Positions 13,762 to 23,013 of a stretch of 39,731 nucleotides of DNA are shown one piece after another. A program made the position numbers and the translations under genes. Origin of the DNA: Candidatus Omnitrophota bacterium. Lineage in GTDB: Bacteria; Omnitrophota; Gorgyraeia; Zapsychrales; Zapsychraceae. Below the pieces are notes generated by a model. The model saw only the letters and a list, made by a program, of their open reading frames with translations. It ran no database searches and was not told where the DNA came from. Position 1 is the stretch's first letter. Each line of letters opens with the position of its first letter. The stretch lies in the NCBI GenBank assembly GCA_020429915.1, contig JAGQKV010000011.1, positions 100,804 through 140,534 on the forward strand, given 5' to 3'.

Positions 13762-16700
13762 TTATTTGCGCAGGCTGAGCTGACCGGCCGCGGCGGGATC
13801 GCTCCCGCCGAGCAGCAACGGCAGATTGGTGATGGGAATAACGTCAATAATGACCGGGGTATATCCGGTCGCGGCCGGTTCCGGCACATCGGCCGTGCCG
13901 GCCGGCTGGTACAGGAACCGGTCGCCGGCGACATTCAGACGAAGATTAGCAGCGTTCAGATCGATCCCCCCCTTGGTGAACTCATCCGCCGCGACGTCGC
14001 CTTCCAGGGCCCGGCGACGCAGTTGATTCCGGACATAGACAAATCCGGCCCCGGCCGCCAACGCACCGATCAGGACCGCCGAAGTCGAAGCCAGCACGGC
14101 ATTATCGGCCCCGACTCCGCCGCGCAGCAACTGAAGGTGCTCCTCCAATACTTCCGGTGCAATATTGCTGAAGACCTGGGCGCCGCGTTGTTGCAGCAGA
14201 CCGTACAGGGCATTGTGGCCCATACCGCGCAGGACGATCACGCTCACGTTATTGTCCGCCCCGATCTCAGCGGTGATATCGTCTGCCAGTTTGTCGTCGC
14301 GGGCCAGCCGGTCTGTGGCCGTGGTTTGTCCACGCAAGGCATTGAGGACGACCTCCACCGGCGGGGCCTCGTAACGCAAACTGATGTCGAAGCCGTCGAT
14401 AAAGGCGCGGCGGGCCCAGTAACGCATAAACGGATCGGTGACCGCTCCCCCCCGGCGGTGGATATCAGCAAAGTCCACATCGGCCAGCCCGGCGGCCTTG
14501 CGGGCGACATCAGCCGCGTAGCGTTCCCGGAAAGCGGCCTCTTGTTCGGGATTACCGAGGATCGCATCCGCATCGAGCAGCGGGTACTGATTCGCAAAAT
14601 CCTCCCGGCCGGTAATAAAGGCGTCTTCATAATACACAACCACCCGGCGCCCGTACTGCCGGGCACGCGCGAACACTTCGTCCAGACGCGATTCCGATGA
14701 GGCAAAATGATCGTCCGAGCGCAGACCGTCGTATTCGGTGAAATGGGTCCCGAAGAAGAGATTGATATCCGCCTGCGAAGCGTCAATCGTTTCACTGAAC
14801 GGCGTCTCTTCGAATTGGCGCCCGAGCAGCATGACCGTATCCGCAAATGTGCGGGCGGGCAGCGAGGCGACCGCGAGAGGAGTTAAAGCCAGATACCGTA
14901 AGAACGCCCGCCGATCCATGCCTAACCGGTTTCGCCCCAGCACGGCGCTGTCGGATGCGGCGCCCGGAATGGATAATGTCCGGTCCGTCTCCGGCGCCTC
15001 GATGCCGATATTTTCATAACCGGGTTCAACACCGAGCGAAAAGTAGGCGGCAAGGTCATCGGATACCGCTGCCCCGATCGCCAGGACCATCAAGGCTCCG
15101 CCCGCGATGAGCAATCCGACTCCGCGCCGGAATTCCTGCTGCCGGACGACCAGCGCATTTCCCGTTCGCCGGGTCTCTACAAAAAACTCACCCTGGCTCA
15201 GCCGCTCCCGCACCGCGCCGTCATCCTGCAGCGACGCTGCGATCGCGCGCAACTGCGGCGCATCAAGCCGCAGGAGTTCGTTCAGCAAGACGTTGACGTT
15301 GTCCAGGGCCTCCACACCGCGGCCGATGCGAAAACCGTCCAGACCGACCCTTCCCGCCAGCATGGTAAAGATATTTTCATAGGCGGCTTGGTATATGTAG
15401 TCGAGGTCGGAGGCCTGTCCGCGCGCGCGATAGTACAAGTAGTTTGCCAGCACATCAAAGAACGCCAGAAACGGCGTATCCGTTTGCGCCATGGAAGCCA
15501 AATAGGCTGAGACTTCCTGGGCGATATTCCTGCGGACTCCGATCAGACCCTGCGCGAATCCCTCCGCCTCATCCCGGTTGTGCTGACGTTCGTGGACGGC
15601 CAGCGAGCGGTATACCTTATCGAGTATCTCTTCGATCTGCCCGGCATCGGGATTGGGCGGCAGGTCTTTTAAGAGAATCGCACGCAACTGCTCATTGATC
15701 GGGTGTTCTTCCTGAAAAGGCTGAGTCTCAAATGAGGCGCCGCGCAGGAACGGCAGAATAGTCTGGAACACGGAGTCCCGTTCGCGTGATGTAAAGATAT
15801 ATCCTTCCGCGTGACCGACCGGAGCGTACCCGGAATACCCGGTGGTATCGTCCAGAGCGTCGATCTGCTCGCCCAGGATGTAGATCACACCGGGATTCCC
15901 CGCTTCATCCAACGGTCCTTCGGTATCCACTTCGGAACGGAGAATATTGTAGGAACGGACCGCGATCACTTCCTTCTCTATTCCTTCGAGCGAACTGTAA
16001 CGGACGTCGGCCGACAGTTCCACAAAGATATTCTCACGGCGCAGGTATTCGTTCTGCGCCAGGGCCCGACGCAAGTTTTCCAACCGGGCGGTCTCGCCGA
16101 AGACATGGCGGGTGCCGCTCAACACCTCACCCAACTGGGACGCCAACGTCGGTTCCAATCGTCCGAGAGCCGCTGTGAGTGTGTCATACATGGCAGGGGT
16201 GGTGACTCCGTGGGCATGCGCGATCAAAAATTGCGGCAGCATTTCCGAAAGGTATATCAACGTTCTTTGCCGCAGGTCCGGCGCCGTGGCCATCGCCGTA
16301 TCGGCTTCGTTGATAGCGGCGGCGTATTCCTCGACGGTCGGACGGAAGGCCACCACATCTATCCTGTATTTGTCGATGCCGTCCCCGTACACAATAGCCT
16401 GTTGACCGGCGTCCACGCCCACGGCAAAGCCGGGTATGCTCACGGGGATTTCGGGAAGCTCTCCCCTGCGGCGCTGTAATCGCAGCAGTTCACCCCGGCG
16501 CACTTCGCGGACCGGTCGATCATCCAGTCCGCTGTCGATATCCGCAGACTCACCCAGTATCGCCGCGTCGACGGTGCGGCCCGCACCTCGGACCCGCACC
16601 CGCACGACCGATTCGCGCCCGGTCAAAAGACGTTCGTTGACGGTCAGATCTTCACGCCGCCCCACACTCGCCGTGCCGCGGATACCGCCGGAGAAATACT

Positions 16701-17769
16701 TGCGCGGGACCATTTCCCGCGTCTGCTCGTCGAATTCTTCCTTGATGTAGTTGTAAACACCTTGCTCAAAGGCCTCCACATACATCCGATAAATCTTTTC
16801 CTTAATCGCATTGTCCTCGAGGTCGATTCCGTCGATGGCATTGCGGTTCGCGTATCCCCGCGCAAAGACACTCTCGCGAAGATTCTGCTTGAACCAGGTG
16901 GCCAGGATCATGGCGCTGAAAATCTGGCGTAAATTGGCAAAGTTCTTTCCCGTGTTGACTTCACGCTCGATTTCCGGAATGAGGACTTCGCGGATCACCT
17001 CCTTGGCTTCGCGGCTGATTTCTTCACCCTGTTGCTCTTCCTTGTCGCCGATGCCATGACGTGTGTGACCCTGGTTGCTCTCCAGGGCCAGATAATCTTC
17101 CTCGAGCATGACCTTGAGGTAATTGTCCACGACAAACACCGTATTGTCGCGGACAAATACGTTGGCCTGTTCGGGGACGATCCATACCTTATGAAACGTG
17201 TTGACCGGAATATCGGTGGTCCCGTAACGTGCCTGGGCCTTGGCGTAAATGCGCTGCCAGAATTCGTTCCCCAACTCTTCCTCGGGATACATCAGCGTCG
17301 CGGTCAGCTGTTTGAGGATATAGTCCTGGGCCAGCAAATCCCGCCCCAGGGCGGTGCGGCCCAGGCCGTCGGCTATGATTCGGTTTTCCTCGTACGGAGA
17401 GAGATTGACCCACATCTGATCTTCCGGGACCGTGACCGATGCCATGAAATACCGGATCATCCGATCGGCCTCGGCGCGCAATTCGTCGCCGCTAAGGGCG
17501 TCCTCTCCGGGATCCACGATGAAATCAAATTGAAACGGATCAACCGGATTGAGGGCAATCCCCTTAAGCATCGCCGGCGTGTAGGCGCCGCTCGTGGCCA
17601 CCATGGTTCCCGGCTGCGGCAGGCCTGCAAACTCTCCGGCGTATCCCGGGCAGGTCAATTGGCCGACGAATACGGTGACGACGGTCAATATTGCGGATGC
17701 CTTATGCACAGACCTTCTCAGCATTCCAGCTAGCTCCCGTTGAAAATGTATGGAATCAAATTTAATCAT
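13762..17769 (-). CDS. Giant secreted multidomain protein A (1335 aa)
   Basis: A signal sequence lies in residues about 20-45. Residues about 50-370 are the shared N-terminal domain (MWVNLSPYEENRII, LMYPEEELGNEFW, HKVWIVPEQAN, VPRKYFSGG). Residues 726-730 read HERQH with E752 downstream in QEVSAYL, a zincin-like HExxH arrangement. A membrane-type stretch lies near 890-915. At 951 an internal Met begins DRRAFLRYL plus a hydrophobic run ending TFA, like a Tat signal. The domain after it (LFFGTHFTEYDG, VSVIVLRGMGHNALYGLL) faintly recalls TraB/Tiki-type proteins. Another membrane-type stretch (VLIGALAAGAGFVYV) and the GGIDL...TNLPLLLGG block end the chain. The start ATG overlaps the stop of giant gene B by four bases. 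Function is unknown; I infer an envelope or outward role. Confidence 0.85.
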   Translation of the reverse strand: MIKFDSIHFQRELAGMLRRSVHKASAILTVVTVFVGQLTCPGYAGEFAGLPQPGTMVATSGAYTPAMLKGIALNPVDPFQFDFIVDPGEDALSGDELRAEADRMIRYFMASVTVPEDQMWVNLSPYEENRIIADGLGRTALGRDLLAQDYILKQLTATLMYPEEELGNEFWQRIYAKAQARYGTTDIPVNTFHKVWIVPEQANVFVRDNTVFVVDNYLKVMLEEDYLALESNQGHTRHGIGDKEEQQGEEISREAKEVIREVLIPEIEREVNTGKNFANLRQIFSAMILATWFKQNLRESVFARGYANRNAIDGIDLEDNAIKEKIYRMYVEAFEQGVYNYIKEEFDEQTREMVPRKYFSGGIRGTASVGRREDLTVNERLLTGRESVVRVRVRGAGRTVDAAILGESADIDSGLDDRPVREVRRGELLRLQRRRGELPEIPVSIPGFAVGVDAGQQAIVYGDGIDKYRIDVVAFRPTVEEYAAAINEADTAMATAPDLRQRTLIYLSEMLPQFLIAHAHGVTTPAMYDTLTAALGRLEPTLASQLGEVLSGTRHVFGETARLENLRRALAQNEYLRRENIFVELSADVRYSSLEGIEKEVIAVRSYNILRSEVDTEGPLDEAGNPGVIYILGEQIDALDDTTGYSGYAPVGHAEGYIFTSRERDSVFQTILPFLRGASFETQPFQEEHPINEQLRAILLKDLPPNPDAGQIEEILDKVYRSLAVHERQHNRDEAEGFAQGLIGVRRNIAQEVSAYLASMAQTDTPFLAFFDVLANYLYYRARGQASDLDYIYQAAYENIFTMLAGRVGLDGFRIGRGVEALDNVNVLLNELLRLDAPQLRAIAASLQDDGAVRERLSQGEFFVETRRTGNALVVRQQEFRRGVGLLIAGGALMVLAIGAAVSDDLAAYFSLGVEPGYENIGIEAPETDRTLSIPGAASDSAVLGRNRLGMDRRAFLRYLALTPLAVASLPARTFADTVMLLGRQFEETPFSETIDASQADINLFFGTHFTEYDGLRSDDHFASSESRLDEVFARARQYGRRVVVYYEDAFITGREDFANQYPLLDADAILGNPEQEAAFRERYAADVARKAAGLADVDFADIHRRGGAVTDPFMRYWARRAFIDGFDISLRYEAPPVEVVLNALRGQTTATDRLARDDKLADDITAEIGADNNVSVIVLRGMGHNALYGLLQQRGAQVFSNIAPEVLEEHLQLLRGGVGADNAVLASTSAVLIGALAAGAGFVYVRNQLRRRALEGDVAADEFTKGGIDLNAANLRLNVAGDRFLYQPAGTADVPEPAATGYTPVIIDVIPITNLPLLLGGSDPAAAGQLSLRK

Positions 17770-20700
17770 CGGTCCTCCGTCGCCCGGCTGAGGTGAACCG
17801 GCGCATCCTCATGCCTCCCCAGTAACGGCGCCAAAGTCGGCAGCGGCGTGATGCCGTGGATCTCCGGCATCAGGCCTTTGATGTTCATCGGCGGCGTCAC
17901 GGCGGTCCCTGCGGGCAGGTCCAAATTCACACCGGTTCCGCTGCGCTGCCATTGCAACCAGCGGGGATCCATGTCGATCCCCCCGGGATTCTCCGCCGGG
18001 ATATCGGCCGCCCCGACGATACCGTTGAGACGCCACCGCCGACGCAATTCCTCCGCAGCCGCGATCAGCGGATCTTCTTCGCCGTTGCGTTCGCGTCCGA
18101 TCATCTTCAGTTGATCGATATAGGCCTCCAGGAACTCCTTGCCCAGTTCTTTCTGTTCTTCGCGGCTCAGCCGGCTGGCGATAACCAGTCCGTCCTTGAT
18201 CTGCGGATCATTCACCATCGGTTCGATCTTCTGCGTAAGATCCGGCCGCAGTCGGCGCAACAATTCTTTGCTCATCACCCGCAGCCGCGTCTGCTGCATG
18301 AAATAGTTCCACAAGGTCTTTGAATTCCAGCCGCTAAGGCTGACGACACCGCGGACGACCGGATACGCGGACACGGTGAACAACCTTCCGGACTCGCTCT
18401 CGTCCATAAAGACCATTCCGGAAAACGGATATGTCCGGTGATCGAACAGATCGAGTTGTTCCTGTTCATTCAGACCGGCCACCACCGCGTTGAAGATCGG
18501 GACCACCGATTCGAGCCCCAATTCGTCCCGCAAATGAAACAGCAAGGCGATCGCGCGTTTGCGCACATTAAAGGAAGGATCGGCGAATTGTTCCCACAGT
18601 ATGAAGGTCTGCGGCGGAAACAGTCCCGCATGGACATCCTGCCACGGGACCTGACGAATATGCACCATACCTTCCTCCTGCATACGCAACAGCTCCCGTG
18701 TCAGCATCCGCTGGTAAAGCGGCTCACCGCCGGGACCCGACCGCTGTTCAAGACTGCGGCCGTCGCGCATCTGCCTGTCAATATTCTCTGCCAAGGACCG
18801 GCCCATCCCGAGGATCTCTTCCTTGGACAGCGCCTTAACCATGCCGCGCACATCAACCAAGGTCAGCCCGCCGCCGGCGGAGATGACCGCGTGGATCTTA
18901 TCCACGTCCTCGGCGCCGAAGTCCACCAGATCGTCCGGCTCCGGCAACGCAAATCCGGATTGTCCCGGGCGATTTTGCAAGTACACGTCATAAGCGTAGC
19001 CCGGCAGCAAATCCTGCGCGAGTTGAATTTTTGTCCGTTTATGCGCCGTCGGCCCTTTATGCAGCACCCACTCCTCGGTGCCGGTGAGCCGGAACAGGGC
19101 CACGGGCCCGTTGTGACGGTCAAGGACGCCGTCCCGAATCTGTGCGAGCATATCCGCGGTCGGCATCCGGATCCGCCGCATTGTCCCATCAGGTACCGAC
19201 GAATCATTGAAGTAATCGATAATCTTAGACAGCGTGTTCATCGGTTTTATACGCCGCCGGATCAACGTGATACTTCGCTCACGTTTGTTGACCAGGGCTG
19301 CGTTGATGCGTGTGAGTTGGTCCTGGCTTAGCGGATTCGGCCGCGGCGACGGCAGCGTGCGGTCCCGCCCCAAATGCAGATCAAGGACCTGATTGACGGC
19401 AGCCACTCCGTTTTGCAACGCCAGGCGTGTGTCATCCGGGTCGTTCAGATCCAGCACCGCGTTGATCTCCAGCGCCAGCGCATGCGCCGACTCGCCGTCC
19501 ATACCGCTTTCCAGGAGCACCACTTCGGTCAGTTCATGCAGCAAGTCGCCCAATACTTCCGTATCCATGGCAAAGAGACGGGAACGCGGAAAAAGTATCT
19601 TCAAGACTCCGTTGTGCCGGACAATCAGTCCGCCGAGGCGATCCCCTTCATCGGAAAGACGCCATTCACCTATGTTCACCGGGAGGATCCGATCCTGAAG
19701 AGCAAGCACCGCCAAATGATCGATCCCGCCGCGGACCAGCAATTGGAAAAACTTATCCAGCCGCGCCGTGTCCTCAGGCGTCCGCTTCAATTCCAGTTCG
19801 GTAAATACCCTTCCCCAACCGTACCGTTCGGCAACACGGCCCAGGCGCGCCTTCATGGCCGTGTACAAGACGCCGTGCCCGTCGTGCATCGCCCCGGCGA
19901 CGCCGTCGTCGGGATTAAAAGAGGGATATACGTCCACACCGACACGCAAATACCCTTGCCGATTGACGGCCGGAAGATCCTGACTGAGCGGCCGGGCATG
20001 GACGGTCAAGGGCCTATCCTGCATATCCATCCCGCCCGAGAAATACTTCCGCGGAATCGGCGAATGGGTGACCAGGTCAATATCTTCTTTGACGTAATTG
20101 TAAACGCCGCGCTGAAACGCCAGGACATAACGGTCATAGATAGCGGCATTCTCGCCGGCATTTGCGCCGGCGATACCCGCCGTCTTATTCTGATTGACGT
20201 ACGCCGCATGCAGCGGCGCCCCGGCCAGTTGAGTCTTGTACCACGTCGCCAGGATCATCGCGTGATAAATCTGACGCAGTGGCGCAAAGTGTTTGCCGTG
20301 ATTAACCTCACGCTCCAATTCGGGAATAATAACGTCGCGGATAACATCCGCGGTCATGGCTGGAAACCCGTCGCTGGTGGCCGTACCATTCGCCTGGCGA
20401 TCACGATAAGCACGCTCGGCCAGATAGTCCCCTTCCAACATGACCTTCAAACGGCTTTCCAGAATCAAGACCGTCCGGCCTTCCTCGTGAATGACAGCCG
20501 TCTGCGGCACCACCCAAACCTTGTTGAACGTGTCCATCGGGATCTCGGTGGTTCCGAAGTCGTCCCGTGCCTTGCGGTAAACTCGGTCCCAAAACTCTTT
20601 GCCGAGCTCTTCCTCCGGATACATGAGCGAGGCCGCCACCTGCTTCAGCAGATAGTCCTGCGCCAGCAAGTCCCTCCCCATCAACGTAAGGCCCAGAGAT

Positions 20701-21053
20701 TCGGGCATGACCCGGTCGGCTTCGTACGGCGAAAGATTCACCCATTGGTCTTGTTCAGGAATTGTGAGGGCGGAGAGAAAATAGTGGATTTGACGCAGGG
20801 CCTGGCCGTTCACCGTCTCGGGCGAATAGTCAGCGTGACCGGGATCCATTATGAATTCGATACGAAACGGCTGGGCGGGATCGACGATCATCCCCTTCAG
20901 ATAGGCGGGAACAAAATCCCGGCTGGGACCCACAAGCCGGCCCGGTTCGGGAAGAAAAGGCTGATCTGCAGCCGCATAACCGGCCCCGGTCAGCAGCAGG
21001 GCAACGGCACACAGCATCACCCCGTTGCAAATATGTCGAATAGTATTAATCAT
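17766..21053 (-). CDS. Giant secreted multidomain protein B, tandem paralogue of A (1095 aa)
   Basis: The signal peptide is MINTIRHICNGVMLCAVALL and following, cleaved near residue 30 (GYAAADQP). Residues about 35-340 match the N-terminal domain of giant protein A closely: WVNLSPYEADRVMPESLG, LMYPEEELGKEFWDRVY, TFNKVWVVPQ, PRKYFSGGMD. A middle region has HELTE (506-510), a degenerate counterpart of the HERQH in A, within LLHELTEVVLLESG. The remainder is mostly helical and unassigned. The C-terminus has GGIDMDPRW and then HGITPLPTLAPLLG, a divergent copy of the shared C-terminal block. The start at 21053 is used because the predicted -10 box overlaps an upstream in-frame ATG at 21101. The gene runs into giant A through an ATGA overlap. 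Confidence 0.85.
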   Translation of the reverse strand: MINTIRHICNGVMLCAVALLLTGAGYAAADQPFLPEPGRLVGPSRDFVPAYLKGMIVDPAQPFRIEFIMDPGHADYSPETVNGQALRQIHYFLSALTIPEQDQWVNLSPYEADRVMPESLGLTLMGRDLLAQDYLLKQVAASLMYPEEELGKEFWDRVYRKARDDFGTTEIPMDTFNKVWVVPQTAVIHEEGRTVLILESRLKVMLEGDYLAERAYRDRQANGTATSDGFPAMTADVIRDVIIPELEREVNHGKHFAPLRQIYHAMILATWYKTQLAGAPLHAAYVNQNKTAGIAGANAGENAAIYDRYVLAFQRGVYNYVKEDIDLVTHSPIPRKYFSGGMDMQDRPLTVHARPLSQDLPAVNRQGYLRVGVDVYPSFNPDDGVAGAMHDGHGVLYTAMKARLGRVAERYGWGRVFTELELKRTPEDTARLDKFFQLLVRGGIDHLAVLALQDRILPVNIGEWRLSDEGDRLGGLIVRHNGVLKILFPRSRLFAMDTEVLGDLLHELTEVVLLESGMDGESAHALALEINAVLDLNDPDDTRLALQNGVAAVNQVLDLHLGRDRTLPSPRPNPLSQDQLTRINAALVNKRERSITLIRRRIKPMNTLSKIIDYFNDSSVPDGTMRRIRMPTADMLAQIRDGVLDRHNGPVALFRLTGTEEWVLHKGPTAHKRTKIQLAQDLLPGYAYDVYLQNRPGQSGFALPEPDDLVDFGAEDVDKIHAVISAGGGLTLVDVRGMVKALSKEEILGMGRSLAENIDRQMRDGRSLEQRSGPGGEPLYQRMLTRELLRMQEEGMVHIRQVPWQDVHAGLFPPQTFILWEQFADPSFNVRKRAIALLFHLRDELGLESVVPIFNAVVAGLNEQEQLDLFDHRTYPFSGMVFMDESESGRLFTVSAYPVVRGVVSLSGWNSKTLWNYFMQQTRLRVMSKELLRRLRPDLTQKIEPMVNDPQIKDGLVIASRLSREEQKELGKEFLEAYIDQLKMIGRERNGEEDPLIAAAEELRRRWRLNGIVGAADIPAENPGGIDMDPRWLQWQRSGTGVNLDLPAGTAVTPPMNIKGLMPEIHGITPLPTLAPLLGRHEDAPVHLSRATEDR

Positions 21054-21091
21054 GTGAATTAATATAAGTATTATTGCGATGGGGTGTAAGT

Positions 21092-21120
21092 AGTATACCA
21101 TTCCTGCGCGGCCGTGGCAA
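21092..21120 (-). promoter_or_regulatory. Promoter of the giant-gene pair
   Basis: TTGCCA (21120-21115), a 17-base spacer and TATACT (21097-21092). Predicted transcription start is near 21085, about 32 bases before the ATG at 21053. I see no Shine-Dalgarno in this AT-rich leader. Confidence 0.55.
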
Positions 21121-21170
21121 AAAAAGTGCGCTGCTCGGAATATCGTCGTAATGCGTTTTGTATTATTGAT

Positions 21171-21581
21171 TTACGCTTCTGAAAAGGGGCGGTTGAGTTC
21201 GCGGAGGGCGTCCGCTTCGCAAGTAAACACCCGGAAGGTGTCATCCTGCTTGAACATGTCCAGCAGGACCCTGAGCTTGGCGGAAGGATTCACGAATCCA
21301 ACCTTGAATCCGCGGGCCTCATACTCCTTCAACCGCACGAGGTGAAAGGCGACGGTGGCGGAGTCTACATCTTCCACCAGCGCATAGTCGATCAGAACAT
21401 TTTTGTCGATCGTGGATCCGGCCCGGCGATTGAGCTGAATCCTCTCTTCGATCTGCGGAATCATCTCCCGATCGATCACACCTTTGAGGCGAATAACATC
21501 CACGAATTCCATTTCGTCGATGCGTTCCAGGTAAGCGGGTTGTGATTTTGACATACGTTGGTCAAACGGGAGGTCAGACAT
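21171..21581 (-). CDS. STAS-domain protein, anti-sigma-factor antagonist type (136 aa)
   Basis: The chain follows a STAS fold: FVDVIRLKGVIDREMIPQIEERI (about 25-47), then DKNVLIDYALVEDVDSATVAFHLVRLKEYEARG (about 59-91), with the conserved Asp-Ser-Ala-Thr turn where the phosphorylatable Ser of SpoIIAA-like proteins sits, then KVGFVNPSAKLRVLLDMFKQD and FRVFTCEADAL. It probably switches a partner kinase or sigma regulator by phosphorylation, but no RsbW-type kinase is nearby. The start at 21581 overlaps the end of the FAD oxidoreductase gene by eight bases; an ATG at 21554 is an alternative. The two genes are translationally linked, though a functional link is not evident. Confidence 0.75.
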   Translation of the reverse strand: MSDLPFDQRMSKSQPAYLERIDEMEFVDVIRLKGVIDREMIPQIEERIQLNRRAGSTIDKNVLIDYALVEDVDSATVAFHLVRLKEYEARGFKVGFVNPSAKLRVLLDMFKQDDTFRVFTCEADALRELNRPFSEA

Positions 21582-22611
21582 ATTGCCGGTCAGCAGCTGG
21601 CTGCTGTTCACCGGTCAGGTTCGCGGCAAAATGCTTGGCCAACCACGGGGCGACGAGGAATCCCTTGGAACCGAGGCCGTTGAAAATGGCCATCTGCGGA
21701 AAACGGGGATGCAATTCGACGATCGGGTTCTGGTGGTTGAGGAAGGGCCGGACGGCAGCCTGATGATGAAGGACTTCAGCGTCGGTGTGAATGATATTTT
21801 TCAAACCGTCCATAATCGTATCGTGCCCGGCCGCGGTGGGCAGTCCGTCCAGCTCATCGGTGGCCGCGCTTCCGCCAGCCGCCCACAAATCTCCCGTGGA
21901 AGGCGCCAGCCACGTACCGCGCAGCAGCACCCGCCGGGAAATGTCCCGCCGACCCATACGGACACGCAACACCTCGCCTTTAATGCTTTTGAAATTGAGA
22001 TGCTGGAACCAGGGGTTGAATTGCGCCTTGTATCCCTCGCAAAAAATAACCTTGTCGAACTCCTCCCCCTGATAGATGGCGCCGTCGGCACTGAAACCGA
22101 TTTCGTCGTAATAGAAACGTTCATTGACCAGGCACCCCTTACGGATAAAGTATTGCTTCAGCACTTCCATTAACCGGGAGGTGTGGCACACCCCGCCGTG
22201 GCGGATTTCGACCGCCCCCTGATCATCACAGAGAAGCGACTGGAAGTGACCGGGGCTGTATTGCTTAAAAATATAGTCGGAAATCTCCCCCGTCTCGATC
22301 TTGCGCTGCAGCTTGTCGCCCTCGGACTTGCTGCGCAAAAGACGCACGACGGGCATCGGCTCGAAAAAAGTTTCACTGAAGAGTTTGGCCGCGTCGGCGT
22401 AAAACTCGGTGGCCGCGGCAAAATACTGATCGTAACCAGGTGTAAGGGCGAATCGTTTTCCGGAGAGGGGATTAAGAATGCCGGTGCTGACGACCGAAGA
22501 GGATTCGTGGTGATGGTGATCGACAATGACCACGCGGGCGCCTGCCTTCAGCAGATGATAGGCTAGTGAACTTCCTGCAATTCCTTGACCGATTATCAGG
22601 TAGTTTTTCAT
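21574..22611 (-). CDS. FAD-dependent oxidoreductase of the DAO family (345 aa)
   Basis: The N-terminal Rossmann motif YLIIGQGIAGSSLAYHLLKAGARVVIVD (4-31) binds FAD through GxGxxG and an acidic residue at the end of strand 2. VSTGILNPLSGKRF (41-54) and the C-terminal FNGLGSKGFLVAPWLAKHFA (about 312-331) match the D-amino-acid oxidase/glycine oxidase/MnmC-C group. The 345-residue length fits a stand-alone enzyme such as glycine oxidase (ThiO-like) or the MnmC oxidase half. The substrate is not decided by sequence, and there are no thi or mnm genes beside it. It is followed by an overlapping STAS gene. Confidence 0.85.
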   Translation of the reverse strand: MKNYLIIGQGIAGSSLAYHLLKAGARVVIVDHHHHESSSVVSTGILNPLSGKRFALTPGYDQYFAAATEFYADAAKLFSETFFEPMPVVRLLRSKSEGDKLQRKIETGEISDYIFKQYSPGHFQSLLCDDQGAVEIRHGGVCHTSRLMEVLKQYFIRKGCLVNERFYYDEIGFSADGAIYQGEEFDKVIFCEGYKAQFNPWFQHLNFKSIKGEVLRVRMGRRDISRRVLLRGTWLAPSTGDLWAAGGSAATDELDGLPTAAGHDTIMDGLKNIIHTDAEVLHHQAAVRPFLNHQNPIVELHPRFPQMAIFNGLGSKGFLVAPWLAKHFAANLTGEQQPAADRQYV

Positions 22612-22666
22612 GAGCAGTCGCCAACGGTACGGCCAAAATTCTATAGGTTTAACACATCACGCACAC

Positions 22667-22696
22667 ATCATATACTCGAAATTTAATTATAATCAA
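22667..22696 (-). promoter_or_regulatory. Promoter of the FAD oxidoreductase/STAS pair
   Basis: TTGATT (22696-22691), an 18-base spacer and TATGAT (22672-22667), within an AT-rich gap. This leaves a leader of about 50 bases. Confidence 0.45.
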
Positions 22697-22773
22697 TTCG
22701 GCGGGAAAATACAAAGACAAATATGGAGGGGACGTATCTTTAGCGCTGAAAAGGCTTTGCGTGCCAGGCGGAC

Positions 22774-23010
22774 TCAATTGTCGGAGACGCGTTTCCCCTC
22801 CTCATACTGACGGACGATTTTGAGCGCCTCCGTGCGGTCGTCATCTCGCACCATCAGCCGGGCACCGCCCTGACCGAATACGTGGTGAGGCGCAATCGCA
22901 GCCAGGGTATCATTGAATACTACCGCCTTGATGCCGTATGATTCCAGGAGCGACTGCATAAAATGCACTTCATTGATGCGGTGCGACGTATAGACCGCGA
23001 CCAATTCCAT
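22774..23010 (-). CDS. DUF2007 putative signal-transducing protein (78 aa)
   Basis: The sequence MELVAVYTSHRINEVHFMQS, then LLESYGIKAVVFND, then GARLMVRDDDRTEALKIVRQYE matches the small DUF2007 domain (a ferredoxin-like alpha-beta fold of about 70 residues). Members are small soluble proteins of undefined role, often called putative signal-transducing proteins. It begins three bases after the rhlE stop, so it belongs to the FMN-reductase/rhlE operon. I see no terminator after it. Confidence 0.8.
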   Translation of the reverse strand: MELVAVYTSHRINEVHFMQSLLESYGIKAVVFNDTLAAIAPHHVFGQGGARLMVRDDDRTEALKIVRQYEEGKRVSDN

Positions 23011-23013
23011 CGT

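Noticed and set aside
13762-21053. A recent duplication or assembly artefact explaining the tandem giants
   Set aside because: The shared domain is diverged at the protein level and the middle regions differ, so the duplication is old and real.
19374-21062. A 562-codon open frame on the plus strand
   Set aside because: It is antisense to giant protein B. Its translation is rich in Arg, Gln and His with no domain, and the minus-strand frame has a signal peptide and clear homology to giant protein A.
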